Source of the DNA: Saccharum officinarum
Taxonomy: Eukaryota > Streptophyta > Magnoliopsida > Poales > Poaceae
Direction of reading: 5' to 3'
DNA: 64,000 bases
Assembly: GCA_020631735.1 (NCBI GenBank)
Contig: CM036221.1
Location: 14,117,381-14,181,380, forward strand
Part shown: in pieces, positions 21,261 to 32,900 of the stretch
Position numbering within the stretch: position 1 is the stretch's first letter
Layout: the number at the start of each line of letters is the position of its first letter
The notes under the pieces: model-generated
The model's input: only the letters and a program-made list of their open reading frames with translations
Database searches by the model: none
What the model was told of the DNA's origin: nothing
Program-made: the position numbers and the translations under genes

Positions 21261-24200
21261 GATGCTGTGAGCCGGACGCACCCCTTTGAACTTTGAATGC
21301 TTCTTGGTGTGGATCTACGGCAGGTTTGAACAGTACAAGCTAATAAGAACTTGCACATTTGTACAAATCCATGCAGAAACTTGTGAAAATCCTAGGAAAT
21401 TAATTGTAGATCCAAGTAATGTGAAATTAATTTTGTTAGATTCATAATTTTATCCTCTACCCATGGAAAATATGTTTGCATATGTTACTCTAGCCAAAAT
21501 TTTCTTTATTTATTATAATGTGCAGAATTTGATAAATGCAAAAAAAAATCCCTAGGGCTCTACAAATTGCAACACCAATTTTATTGGATCTGTTGTGATG
21601 TGTCCTTACCTGGAGCAGTGCATATGCACAACCATCTTTGCATTATAATGATTTATATGCTTTAGTTGCCTTATGTTAAGAAAAATATTAAATTTTTGTA
21701 GACATAAATAGTATCTTTGCATTATGTCCTGTTGAATAGTTTGGCAAAGGACCACCTGTAGTCGTGCACCTATGGCTATCATGGTTCCTCACAATTTTTG
21801 ATAGACTCATACTTTATCAGAGTGGTTTGGTTTAGCAAGTGTAGAACCTAGGTAACAGGATTAACTTCTAGCTTAGCTTCTGGAAGCTTGCTTTTCCTGT
21901 CAGGTGACACTAGCTTGTATTTTATTGCACTATAGACTGCATCTAAAAATTGATTGCTTCTTGGTGTGATCATACATGAATGATTATTTTTGCCTATGCG
22001 ATCTTGGGCTTAAGGCAAAATAAATCAGAACAAAGAACTAGTATTATGTGTCCTTTGTCAGTTCTATTCTATATGCGGTGAGTGGCTCGGGGCGTGGGAG
22101 TACAAGGACCTAGGGTTCATCGGCCTCGGCCTCTGCTTCGACTACAACACGATGAAGCTATGAAATGGATTTCTAGGATTAGTGGAGGCTTTGTGAACCT
22201 ATGCTGATTGGACTATAAAATTTGAGGTTTGCCCTTAGCTCACAAGTTATAGATCATGTGGTGCTGATTATTCATTATCCTGACTATTTCGGTCTATCAT
22301 TTTGACTAGCCTCCCTAGTAGCGCTTAGAATTCCTGTTATCCAGATGCTACAAGGCCTTAATCTCGTTTCTATAAAAGCCGAGGAATGTTGTTCTTGAAG
22401 ACAGAGTGAAAGAGCTGAAGCTAGATAGCTGCATTAGAATGGATTGGAAATATCATTCATGTCACATATTTCTCCCATTTTAATTTGTTTTTTTTATTTG
22501 TGCTTTACACTTACATATTTATGTGTTTTGCTAATTGATATCTGTGCATGATTCATTCTGAAAAAAATCCATAGGACCTGTGTATCCTCTTCCAAGTTTA
22601 TGGTGTCTTCTTTTTTCAACATAGAGTTTGGATATAGTTACTAACATGTGACATCTGGTTCCTTCAAGCACTAATGCTTTCTTAGAGGTTCAACAAAAAA
22701 AGTACCTTCTTCTTTAACTTGGTTATCATGGATCATAAACATTGAGTCAAGTAGTCCTATTATTTTTAAAGTTAAATTTTACTCCAATCTAAAAAGAAAG
22801 GTTCTTTTAATTTATCATTCACCTCATAAAAGTTTAAGCTTCTTAATTCCAAGACTAGGTGGATTATGTTTACATACCAAAATTAGAGAACTAATTTTTC
22901 ACATTTTTACCACTACTCTTGAACAATATGCTGAATAAACGCAAACCCATGATACGATATGGAATCATGGTAGCGACTATTTTAATTGTGTCAAATGTTG
23001 TATGGTTTACTGCTTGGTATTGCATTTCAACCATGCCTTTTGTGACTAGAATAGATAAAATAATGCCCTTCCTTAACCTTTCATTGCTAACAGGCAACAC
23101 AATCAGCTGTGGGTCGCAACAATCACATCAACTGGCTATTAGATTTGTTTAATGTCATTTCTATTCTTTCTATGGTACTTATACAGATCATGCTCAGGGT
23201 GTCTGCCACCACGGAACAACGCCACCTCAGATTGCGTACGATCCTCAGGAGTGGGGAAAGAAATAATTTCTATTTTTCTCTGAATTTCAGTAGGGGGTCA
23301 CAAACCTCCTGTAAAAAAAACTCTGAAGCTTCCTTGCTTCAATCTTTCTTGTGTGCATGCGTGAGAGGTTCTTTCTTTCTTTTGTGACATGGTCATTGGC
23401 TAATTGATTTCCATTCTACGCAGGTTAGCTGGAACAGGACATGAGCAAAATGTGTTGGAAATTAATTGATGTCTCGTGGATTTCAATTCTGATTCTATTT
23501 TAGTTTTTTTGCATGTGAATTTCATCCCATATCCTAATTTAGGCATTTGATATTTCTTCTATTTGATGGATTTTCCATACCCTACTTGCTTATAGCAGGC
23601 AACTGTGATGATTGGTTTGATTATGATAAATCGGTTTTATGCTCCATGACATGACTCCATCCAGGGGCAGTGGTGGAGTCAGCAAAGGGGACGGCTAATG
23701 ATGCAGAGCATAGGCAAGTAACTCACCTTCAGCTCACTACCTATGCCAAAGAGATTGTAACAAACGTTAAGTGGTGACCGTGATTTCTAAAGGTTGACAT
23801 CTGATCTCATTACTAAAATTGAATTTTTGTCCAATCCGTACCATCATCTCTATAGGAGTACTGCCAAGTGTCCACAACATAGGTTGTAAAGTCTCTCTGC
23901 TGCCTTTCCTGCTTTTTATATTTCTCAAAGACCATAAACTCACTTTGGAGTTTAGAAAAGATATAATATATTTAAGTGCAGCCACATTTTGTACGTAGAT
24001 CCTACTTATTTTTCTTCAATTTTTAAGGATTCATACTACCATGATTTAATGCGATTCTAACTATCTACTGGAATACTCCATCTCTTTACCTCCTTTGAAA
24101 TGCCTTCATTTCTAGAATATCATTATGATTGGAATATCCTACATTAATGCCTATGCAGTCCTTTCTACTCCACGTTGACATTGCGAGGTAGCCTAACAAT

Positions 24201-24328
24201 GGCAGCTGCGTGGCAACGCCGCACTTAGTTTCTAGTCTATTACAATAATAGTAGCTCACAATTTCTTATTTTGTACATAGTTAGAAAGAAGAGGTTGAAT
24301 GGCAATGACTCATACAATTGTATAGAAG
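21261..24328. other. 3-kb AT-rich stretch without supported gene
   Basis: No repeat ends, long ORFs or RNA genes were recognised. The only coding-like stretch is a 22-codon run ending in TGA at 22095-22163 (starts WEYKDLGF). Intron-like T-rich tracts precede AG at several places, so an ancient decayed gene or a gene fragment carried by a transposon is possible. Confidence 0.4.
24324..24328. repeat. 5-bp target site duplication (left) AGAAG
   Basis: AGAAG directly precedes the TGAAAG start of the LTR at 24329 and recurs at 26643-26647 directly after its CTTTCA end. Confidence 0.9.
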
Positions 24329-25101
24329 TGAAAGGTCCTAATATGGCTAGAGGGGGTGAATAGCCTATTAAAAATTTTATGAACTTACTAGAGCAAAAGG
24401 TTAGTATAACAAATGGCGAAATGCAATTTTGCTTTAGCACTACAAGGGTTGCAAGCCACCTATCCAACAATTCTAGTAACTATGATCACTATAACAACCA
24501 ATGGCTAAGTGACTACGAGCTCTTAAAAGCTAGCTACACTAAAGAGCTCAACTAGGTGACAAGCTACACTAGCAAAGATGATACAAGCTCTCAAAACTAA
24601 TTACACTAAAGAGTTTGTTACAACTAGTTTGCGGAATGTAAAAGAGAGATATGTGATCTTTATACCGCCGCGTCGAGGAATAAACCAATCACAACAATAT
24701 GACGACCAATCACCGGGAGAAATCCAAGGAATCAATCATAACGGAGACACACGATTTTTCTCCCAAGGTTCACGTGCTTGCTGGCACGCTACGTCCCAAT
24801 TGTGTTGACCAACACTTGGTGGTTCGGCGGCTAAGAGGTGTAGCACGAACCTCGTCCAACCCGTGGACACCGCAAGAACCTACCCACAAGTGAGATAACT
24901 CAGTGACACGAACAATTTACTAGAGTTACCTTTGGCGCTCCGCCGGGGAAGGCACAACACCCCTCACAAATCACTGGGAGGTGGCCAAGAACAAGCACCA
25001 CTCTTGCCACAACTCCTCCACTGCCTCCTAGCTGTCTAGGTGGCGGCAACCACCAAGAGTAACAAGAATCTCGCAGCCAATGCTCACCCAAGTGCCAACT
25101 A

Positions 25102-25360
25102 CTCCCTCCATCCCAAATTATAAGGCATTCCAAGAATCTTGGAGAGTCAAAGGATCTCAAGTTTGACCAAATTTATATGATAAGATAATAATATTTATGA
25201 CATCAATTAAGTATCATTAGATTCTTCATTAATTATATTTTTATAGTATACCTATTTGATGTTATAAATTTTTATAATTTTCTCTATAATTTTGGTCAAA
25301 CTTAAGATGCTTTCACTCTCCAAGATTCTTGGAATGCCTTATAATTTGGAATGGAGGGAG
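25102..25360. mobile_element. Stowaway MITE nested in the solo LTR
   Basis: CTCCCTCCATCCCAAATTATAAGG at the left pairs with CCTTATAATTTGGAATGGAGGGAG at the right, flanked by TA at 25100-25101 and 25361-25362. It is 259 bp. It must have inserted after the LTR. Confidence 0.92.
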
Positions 25361-25565
25361 TAGATGCAAACTCAAAAGCACAATGCACTTGGATCACTCA
25401 ATCTCACTCTGGATTAGCAACCAAGCAAGGGAGATGAGTGGAAGGGAGTATGCAAACCTTAAGATGATGTTAGGATGTTAAAATATCCAAGAGAGTTGCC
25501 CTTGAGCTGGCCAACAAGTATTTATAAGCCCCCTCAAAAGATAGAGGCGTTAAAAACATGAAGGG

Positions 25566-26090
25566 GTACTCTGCGTACCGACCGGACACGTAGGTCGATA
25601 TGACCGGACGTATTGCCCTGCGTCCGGTCATCCTGTGCCATCCACGTGTCGCCCACGTTCAACATCGAACGCCTAATCTCAATGGTCACCTGCCATGTGC
25701 CAAGGGTCAAGAGCGACCGAACACGTAGGTGCAACGTACCTGGCACACGGCCAGCGTTCGATCGCTCACGCACACGCGCTTGCAAAGCCTGATAGGACGC
25801 GCCGCTCGCTCGACGCACCGAACACTACAGGAGCTGCGTTCGGTCGTTTCCAGTAAGGGTCCAAAGAGCAAAATTAGCGACCAGACGCGTCAGGTGGAGG
25901 GCAATCGGACGCACCTCAGTGTCTGGTCAACACTTCAAGTTTCACTGCTCTCGCGCGCTGCTGACGTCACTCAGACTGGACGCTGACGCATTGCGTCCGG
26001 TTGCTCGCACAACTTCGCCCGTGGCTTGAACTGACCGGACGCGACCCTAGCGTCCGGTCAATTCGACCACCGCGTTCGGTTAACAGAAAA
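25566..26090. repeat. CCGGAC/GTCCGGTC-rich block inside the LTR
   Basis: Units such as GACCGGACRCGTAGG, GCGTCCGGTCA and CGACCGGACGC recur at least twelve times in 500 bp in both orientations, interspersed with GC-rich unique sequence. The same style of block is present at about 44600-45140 in the inverted LTR copy, so it is a feature of the family. Confidence 0.7.
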
Positions 26091-26704
26091 TGGGCATTTC
26101 ACTTCCACGAATTCGCTGAATCCTACCAAGCTTGCTCGGCAAGAGGGAGAGAGGGTCGCAACCCCATCTCTACCGCTCAAACTCCACCTCCTTCGTAAAT
26201 GTGCTAACACCACCAAGTGTACGTCACCGTGTGCATGTGTGTTAACATTTTCCGCAATCATTTTGAAGGAGTTAAGTTAGCTCTCCACTAGATCTAAATG
26301 CATATGCAAATAAATTCTCATCTAGTGGCACTTAAGTGATCAATAGCCCCAGAAATTCTCCTCTTTATAGTACGGTTATCGATCCTAAATGTGATCACAC
26401 CCTCTATGGTGTCTTGATCACCAAAAGCAAAACCCCTAGCAATATACATTTTCCTTGAGCATCATAGGGTTGCTTGATCACCTCATCTTCATTTCCAAGT
26501 TAGGCTCCACTTCATGATCACCATCAAGAGCACTTGGCCACCTACACTTGGAGTGTACTAATCACCTTTGCTACACACACTTAGACACATGTGATTAGTA
26601 CTAGGGTTTCATCAATTATACAAAACCAAACTAGGGCTTTCAAGAAGGTGTCTCGTGATTCTAAATTTTAGCTTATGAAGCAGTTGTACACGAAACAAAG
26701 GTCT

Positions 26705-27918
26705 TGTCGGTGTTCGAACCGAGGGGGGTCCTAAACCAACGAGTAAATGCTGCGTGACTCTTTCCTGGATGGTGATGCAAGGAGAACACACGGGGGTTTA
26801 TCCTGGTTCGGGCAAAAGATGGCCCTACGTCCAGCGGGGAAGAGAGATTTGTATTTCCTTGCACCGGGGTGCTCGTGTAGGGGTTACAAGCAGGCGAGAG
26901 AGGGTGTCGAGCCCCAAGTCTCAAAGAGAAAAAAGGAGAAAGGTGGTTGCTTGAGATGTTGATCTCTGGCTTTCGTTGTTCGATCGGGTGGTGGGTTGTT
27001 TCGTCCTTCCGTCGTTCGGTCTCTTTTTCCCCCCGTCGTCCTCCCGTTGTCCCGTTCTCCTCCCTTTTTTATAGGGCGAGAGGTGCTCAAGTCGAGGGGA
27101 GGCCTGAGGTGATGCTTTGTCGATTCCTGTAGAGTTGACTTGTAGCGACGTGCTTCAGGGATGGCTGGCCATCCCTGGGTACCCTGACGTTGTGGGAGAT
27201 AAGATGGCGAAATGACCCAGAGCGCCACGCCATACCGTCCTCTGGACTGAGTCGAGCATCGAGGCTGGGTCGAGGCCGGGTCGAGGCCGGATGGATAAGG
27301 CCGAATCCCCGATATCGCGGAGAACGGGCCTTGTCTTATCCTCCCTCGAGGGTGATTGATGGTGAATAGTGCGCGGTAGGGTGGATACAGTGACGGCTTT
27401 CACCTCCCATCACGGGATGGGCGGTAAAATAGTGAGACTTGACGTTGGTATTGTTCCCACGTTGTCCCATGCCGTAGCCATGCCGGTAGGTGGTGGTAGG
27501 TAACCGCATTGAATGCTATGTCTTTTGTCCTGGGTAGATGAAGAAAGGGTGTCGAGGGGCCGGAGCGCGGTCGAGGCGCCCCGTCGAGCGGGCCTCGTAC
27601 GAGTCGGAGCCGGGACGCGGTCGAGGCGCCCCGTCGAGCGGGCCTCGTACGAGTCGGAGCCGGGACGTGGTCGAGGCGCCCCGTCGAGCGGGCCTCGTAC
27701 GAGTCGGAGCCGGAGCGCGGTCGAGGCGCCCCGTCGAGCGGGCCTCGTACGAGTCGGAGCTGGGACGCGGTCGAGGCGCCCCGTCGAGCGGGCCTCGTAC
27801 GAGTCGGAGCCGGGGCGCGGTCGAGGCACCCCGTCGAGCGGGCTATCTTTTCTACTGGTTTCAGTTTTTGTTAGTGTTTAGGCGATAGCTGTGGTACCCC
27901 GTACTGTGGGTACCGACA
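26705..27918 (-). repeat. 3' LTR of the Tat element
   Basis: It lies downstream of integrase in the minus-strand sense. It carries the 50-bp tandem array (27560-27843) and a minus-strand TATAAAA box near 27067-27073. Just inside it (27919-27935) lies GTAGCCCCCGAGCC, whose complement ends GGGGGCTAC, the likely polypurine-tract region. Confidence 0.95.
27560..27843. repeat. 50-bp tandem repeat in the 3' LTR (about 5.7 copies)
   Basis: The unit begins CCGGAGCGCGGTCGAGGCGC and ends CTCGTACGAGTCGGAG, containing the palindrome CTCGTACGAG. The 50-bp period is not a multiple of three, so the apparent long frames across it only cycle through all phases. The few unit-specific changes (ACGTGG, GAGCTGGG, GAGGCACC) occur at identical places in the other LTR. 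Confidence 0.95.
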
Positions 27919-28117
27919 GTAGCCCCCGAGCCTTTGGGTGAGTGTGTGATCACTCTCCCAGAGGTTGGTCAGAATTGGAGTCGTAGCGTCGTGGTTCTTC
28001 CGGTGGGGGCGCGCGAGCGCACCCGCCGGGTGTAGCCCCCGAGGCCTCGGTGGAGTGTGGAGACTCCTCCGAGGTCTTGTTCGCGTTCGATTGGGGGACA
28101 TTTCGTTGCGGTCAAGC

Positions 28118-29607
28118 CCCCGAGCCTCGTGCGCGCGAGGTCGATCAGGGTCCCGGCCGTCTTTCGCTGTGCGACCCTCACGCTCCTTTTTCGGAAAAAG
28201 GAGGAGGGGTGGAGAATGTCGTACTACCCTCGTTTGGGCCCGAGTTACGACGATCTCCGGTGAGCTGCTAGCGGGGGAATTCGAGTGAGAACCCGTGCCC
28301 CGTTTGTTAGGGGTCGGCTAGTGGCCCGGAGGCGCCCTCAAAAATGCCAAGAAGTGGTCATGTGGATCTCGATTCCCTTCGACAGGATTCGAGGGCTCGA
28401 TGCCTCCCCCGGAGGGATTCCTACCACAACCTTCTCCTTCGGCCTCGAATACGTCCTGGGGTGCCTTGAGAGCGTGGCTCGAGCCCTTGGCCATGTACGG
28501 GCGCACCCTGGGTCGTCCCTAACTCTGTTGCTCGAGGGCAGCTGTCGAACCCCGTTCGAGGGCCAGCTTTCGTTCCCTCGAGACTTATTGCGGGCTTCGC
28601 ACCCATTTTTGCGGTCGGGACCCCGAGCCTCGCACGCACGAGGTCGATCAGAGTCCCGGCCGTCTTTCGCGACCCTCACGCTCCTTTTTCGAAAAAAGGA
28701 GGAGGGGTGGAGAATGTCGCACTACCCTCGTTTGGGCCCGAGTTACGACGATCTCCGGTGAGCTGCTAGCGGGGGAATTCGAGTGAGAACCCGTGCCCCG
28801 TTCGTTAGGGGTCGGCTAGTGGCCCGGAGGCGCCCTCAAAAATGCCAAGAAGTGGTCGTGTGGATCTCGATTCCCTTCGACAGGATTCGAGGGCTCGATG
28901 CCTCCCCCGGAGGGATTCCTACCACAACCTTCTCCTTCGGCCTCGAATACGTCCTGGGGTGCCTCGAGAGCGTGGCTCGAGCCCTTGGCCATGTACGGGC
29001 GCACCCTGGGTCGTCCCTAACTCTGTTGCTCGAGGGCAGCTGTCGAACCCCGTTCGAGGGCCAGCTTTCGTTCCCTCGAGACTTATTGCGGGCTTCGCAC
29101 CCATTTTTGCGGTCGGGACCCCGAGCCTCGCACGCACGAGGTCGATCAGAGTCCCGGCCGTCTTTCGCGACCCTCACGCTCCTTTTTCGAAAAAAGGAGG
29201 AGGGGTGGAGAATGTCGTACTACCCTCGTTTGGGCCCGAGTTACGACGATCTCCGGTGAGCTGCTAGCGGGGGAATTCGAGTGAGAACCCGTGCCCCGTT
29301 CGTTAGGGGTCGGCTAGTGGCCCGGAGGCGCCCTCAAAAATGCCAAGAAGTGGTCGTGTGGATCTCGATTCCCTTCGACAGGATTCGAGGGCTCGATGCC
29401 TCCCCCGGAGGGATTCCTACCACAACCTTCTCCTTCGGCCTCGAATACGTCCTGGGGTGCCTCGAGAGCGTGGCTCGAGCCCTTGGCCATGTACGGGCGC
29501 ACCCTGGGACGTCCCTAACTCTGTTGCTTGAGGGCAGCTGTCGAACCCCGTTCGAGGGCCAGCTTTCGCTCCCTCGAGACTTATTGCGGGTTTCGCACCC
29601 ATTTTAG
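28118..29607. repeat. 498-bp tandem repeat array (three copies in total)
   Basis: Landmark GTGAGAACCCGTGCCCCG starts at 28285, 28783 and 29281, exactly 498 bp apart. The array spans 1490 bp with a partial first and a partial last copy. Copies differ at only a few bases. Since 498 is 166 codons, an apparent 158-codon frame repeats in each copy, but it has no recognisable domain. The array lies between the 3' LTR and the start of the antisense gene, so it is 3' untranslated in the sense transcript and promoter-proximal for the antisense gene. Confidence 0.97.
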
Positions 29608-29805
29608 ACATACCTGGAGATATTCCGTTGTCCGGGCACGTTTTTTCGGGAGGCGAGACCGGCGCGTTATCGGCGTATGGTTACGACGTGGGGAGCGGCC
29701 ACGTGCTCAGTTCCTGCGAGATATAAGGAAACGGTTAGGCGAGCGGTTTTATCGCGAGAAACTGCTCCTTACTTTTCGCGCGGCCGTTGGGCTTCCGTCC
29801 GAGCA

Positions 29806-29811
29806 TATAAA
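29806..29811 (+). promoter_or_regulatory. TATA box of the antisense gene
   Basis: TATAAA in the context GAGCATATAAAGC, 145-151 bases upstream of the ATG at 29957. GC-rich sequence containing GGCGAGCGG and CGCGCGGCCG precedes it. The position suits a plant RNA polymerase II core promoter. Confidence 0.65.
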
Positions 29812-29956
29812 GCTAAGGCCTTGGGGTCTCCGTTCCCCACCGGTTACTTGCATCCCTGCAATCCTTTGCCCTAGACATCCCCTGCCGCATCGCGTTCTCC
29901 GCCCGTCTTGCCGCAGCCACCGCATCCTTTTCTTCCATCCCCCTCCGGCGACATCG

Positions 29957-32900
29957 ATGGCAGGAAAGAGCCAGATCCTTCCCGCCGACGACTGGGCCGC
30001 CTCCTCGGTGACGGAGAGGAGGTTGGAGGAGTTGGTCGAGGACGGGCTGTTGCGGCCGAGGACGAACTCGGCGCGGCCGGAGTGGGTGGCACCGCCCCCC
30101 GCCCACCAGGAGCCAGTGCCCCCCGAAGGGTACGTGGTGAGCTTCGTCAGCTTTCATGAGCGGGGGTTCGGCGTGCCGGCATCGGTCTTCATGCGTGCGC
30201 TCCTCCACTATTACCGGGTGGAGCTTCACCACCTTTCCCCCAACGCCGTAGCGCAGGCCGCCATCTTTGCGGCGGTCTGCGAGGGCTACCTTGGGGTGGA
30301 GCCACAGTGGAACTTGTGGCTTCACCTTTTCAAGGCCGAGCTCTTTGCCAAGAGGGCAGGGGAGAAAGGCGTTCTGTCCGCGGCCCGAGTGGGGAGCTGC
30401 GTGCTGCAAGTGAGATCGGGTCGGACGGATCTATACATCCCGGCCCGACTCATCTCCTCAAACAGTGGGTGGCACGAGGGTTGGTTCTATCTCCGCAATG
30501 ATGAAAATCAGTTGCCGAGGTACACCGGCCGCGTGCTGACCGCTCGAGAAGAGCACTGGTCGTACGGAGTGCCCGAGGCCGAGAAGACGCGCTTGGATCC
30601 ACTGCTGGCGGCGCTGCAGCAGCTTCGCCTTCGGGGCCTGACGGCTGCGGCGGTGGCAGCGGGCTTCCATCGCCGTAGAGTGATGCCGTTGTGCCAGCGT
30701 CGTCTTCGCCTGGACCAGATGACTCCGGAGGCGAACCTGGAGGGCACCCGGATGTCCCACGAATCCCTCACCCTTGAGGAGGTTCTCCGGCGGGCTCGCC
30801 GGATGGTCGGGAACTTCAAGGCGGAGGAAGCCAATCAGGTTCCCATGAGGCCTACCGAGGGGTGCGAATCCGTGGTACGTATCCCGGGGCTGAGGTGTTG
30901 CCTTTCTTGTTTTTCTGTAGATTTCGCTGATGTGGTTGAGGCCGGTGTGTAGGATTTGTCGGCGTTGCGGGAAACGCGCCCACCAGTCCCGGAGGACCGG
31001 CCCGCCCGGGAGGCTCGACGCCTGCATGCCTCCCAGAAGAAGCAGGCCAAGGAGACGGCCAAGAAGCGGGCGATCCGCAAGGCCAAGAAGGCGGAGGCGT
31101 TGAAGAAGCGCCGGCGCCAGCAAGCCATCGACGGAGTGCCCCTGTCACCGTCGCCTTTCGAGACAGTCTCGGGGGAGGACGACGGCAGCAGCGATGAAGA
31201 TGAAGATGCCCTGTCGCGGTACGAGATTGCGACCAGGCTTGGGGATCTCCCCGACATTCGCCCCCTGCTGGAGCCCATCGGGGGGGGATCCTCCTCGGTC
31301 GTCGTGGTCGAGGAGGTCGAGGGGAAGAAGGTGGAGAAGGGATCTGGCCCCTCGAGGGGAGGGGCCATTTCACCCCGGACCCGGCGAGAGGGGTCGTCGG
31401 GGACGTCCGCACCAGCCGGGGCCTCGCAAGCTCCGGCAAGGGCGGAGACGGTAGTACCGGCGTCGTCGTCAGCGGCGGCGCCGGTAGGAGTAAGGACTCG
31501 AGGCCAGTTGGCCTCGGGAGCACAAAGGGCGCAGGGCGGTGCGTCGGCCGGAGCCCCCAGGAGCGTTCGGCCCGCTGGTGAGGCCGCCGAGAGGCCTCCA
31601 GCGGACGTCCCGGGAGGCTCGAGCCGCGCGGGGTCGAGGTATTTGGTGCCGATTTCCGGGTAAGTATCTCGGCTTGGTTGTCCTGCCTTTCCTAAAGTCC
31701 GTCGGCCGACAATTCTTCTCACTTCGCAGGCTGAAGCGGAAGGCGGAGCCGATGGGGCCTACCCCTGTGAAGTCGCTGCGAGCCGGCGCCGTTGTCCTCA
31801 ACCGGACGGCGGAGCAGGACGCGGCCTGGGTTCGTCAGGTCGAGGCCGCGAAAGGGCGCCTGCGACAACGGCAGGGGTCAGCCGACGCCACGGCGGTTGC
31901 CGGCCCGGAGCCTGCCGTCGAGGGGTCCGAACCGGTAAAGGCGGCGGCGCTTGACGTAGTCGAGGCGGGGCCCCGGCTGTCGGGGACGGCCGAGGCTGCC
32001 GTTGCGGTCGCGACGAGCGAGGCACCCGTTGGCGACGCGGAGCGGGGCGGGTGCTGACGTGACCAGGGAGGAGGTCGCTTCGGTGTCAGGGCAAGAGATG
32101 GTCCTGGCGAAGGGGTCGCAGCCGCGACAAGGCCCGTTGGCAGAGCCAGCGGGCATGGTGGAGATCGGGGCGGTCGAGCCCCTATCCGGAGCACCCGAAG
32201 AAGAGGCGCCGGCTCCGGCGGTGCCGACGGTCGAGGCGAGGGTACCGAAGCCGTCGTCGGTCGAGGTGCCGGCTCCGGTGGTGCCGGCGGTCGTAAGCGC
32301 CCGCCCTCACGCTTCCCTCGACAACCTCCCCCTGGACAAGGGAAAGCAAACGATAGGGGTCGAGGGTGGTGAGGGCGCGAACCAGGCCGGTGTCGCGACG
32401 GCTGTAGGAGAGGTGGATACCGCGGGCGAGGCCGGTCCTTCCGCGGGACCGGGAGACGCCCCGGCCGGGTCGTCCTCCTCGTGGCCCGACATCGCCGCGC
32501 TGGCGATAGCGTGGGTCGAGGCGGAGCTGCCGAAGTGGGGGGGCCGTCCCTTGAGTTTAGGGACGCTACGAACCCCGACGCCGAGCCCGTCTTTGTCCTT
32601 AGCGACAAAGACGAAGTGCACCGATGGGAGTACCTCGAGGGCGTCCGCCAGCATCTCGACCGGTTGCTTCGAGTGGCGTCCGGCGCTGTGCGGAGTATGG
32701 GGGATGCCACCGAGGTATGATCGACCCGTCGGCTCGCTTGATAGGCTGTTTTTTCTTCGGATTTGTGACCTTTTCGAATTGCGTTCAGGAGCTGAAGGAG
32801 TACTCCCGCCGCAAGTCACTCTTCATCCGTGACGAGAGTGGTGTGTGGGGCGCGCTGTCCCAGCAACGGGTTCTGGTCGAGGAGGCCCAGAAACGGCTAT

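Larger units (their letters stand above)
24329..26642 (+). mobile_element. Solo LTR of a Maximus/SIRE-type Copia element
   Basis: It starts TGAAAGGTCCTAATATGGC and ends AACTAGGGCTTTCA, with the perfect hexamer inverted ends TGAAAG/CTTTCA and a 5-bp AGAAG duplication on both sides. It is 2314 bp long, including a nested 259-bp Stowaway MITE at 25102-25360. No gag-pol lies between the flanking duplications, so this is a solo LTR left by LTR-LTR recombination. The right portion matches 1-309, and much of it matches 43877-45512 in inverse orientation. Family assignment rests on the TGAAAGGTCCTAATATGGCTAG start known from grass Maximus elements. Confidence 0.9.

Noticed and set aside
27410..27888. 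Arg/Pro-rich open frames of 116-139 codons in the Tat LTR, repeated at 41668-42146
   Set aside because: They come from the 50-bp GC-rich tandem repeat, whose period makes all frames cycle. They lie in LTR U3.
28285..29259. Repeated 158-codon open frames in the 498-bp array
   Set aside because: The frame is retained because 498 is divisible by three. No domain or separate promoter was seen, and opposite-strand frames are equally open.
31835..32710. 291-codon minus-strand open frame opposite exon 3 of the antisense gene
   Set aside because: It is a Pro/Arg-rich shadow of a GC-rich exon. It does not continue gag-pol, and its downstream neighbour frames are unrelated.
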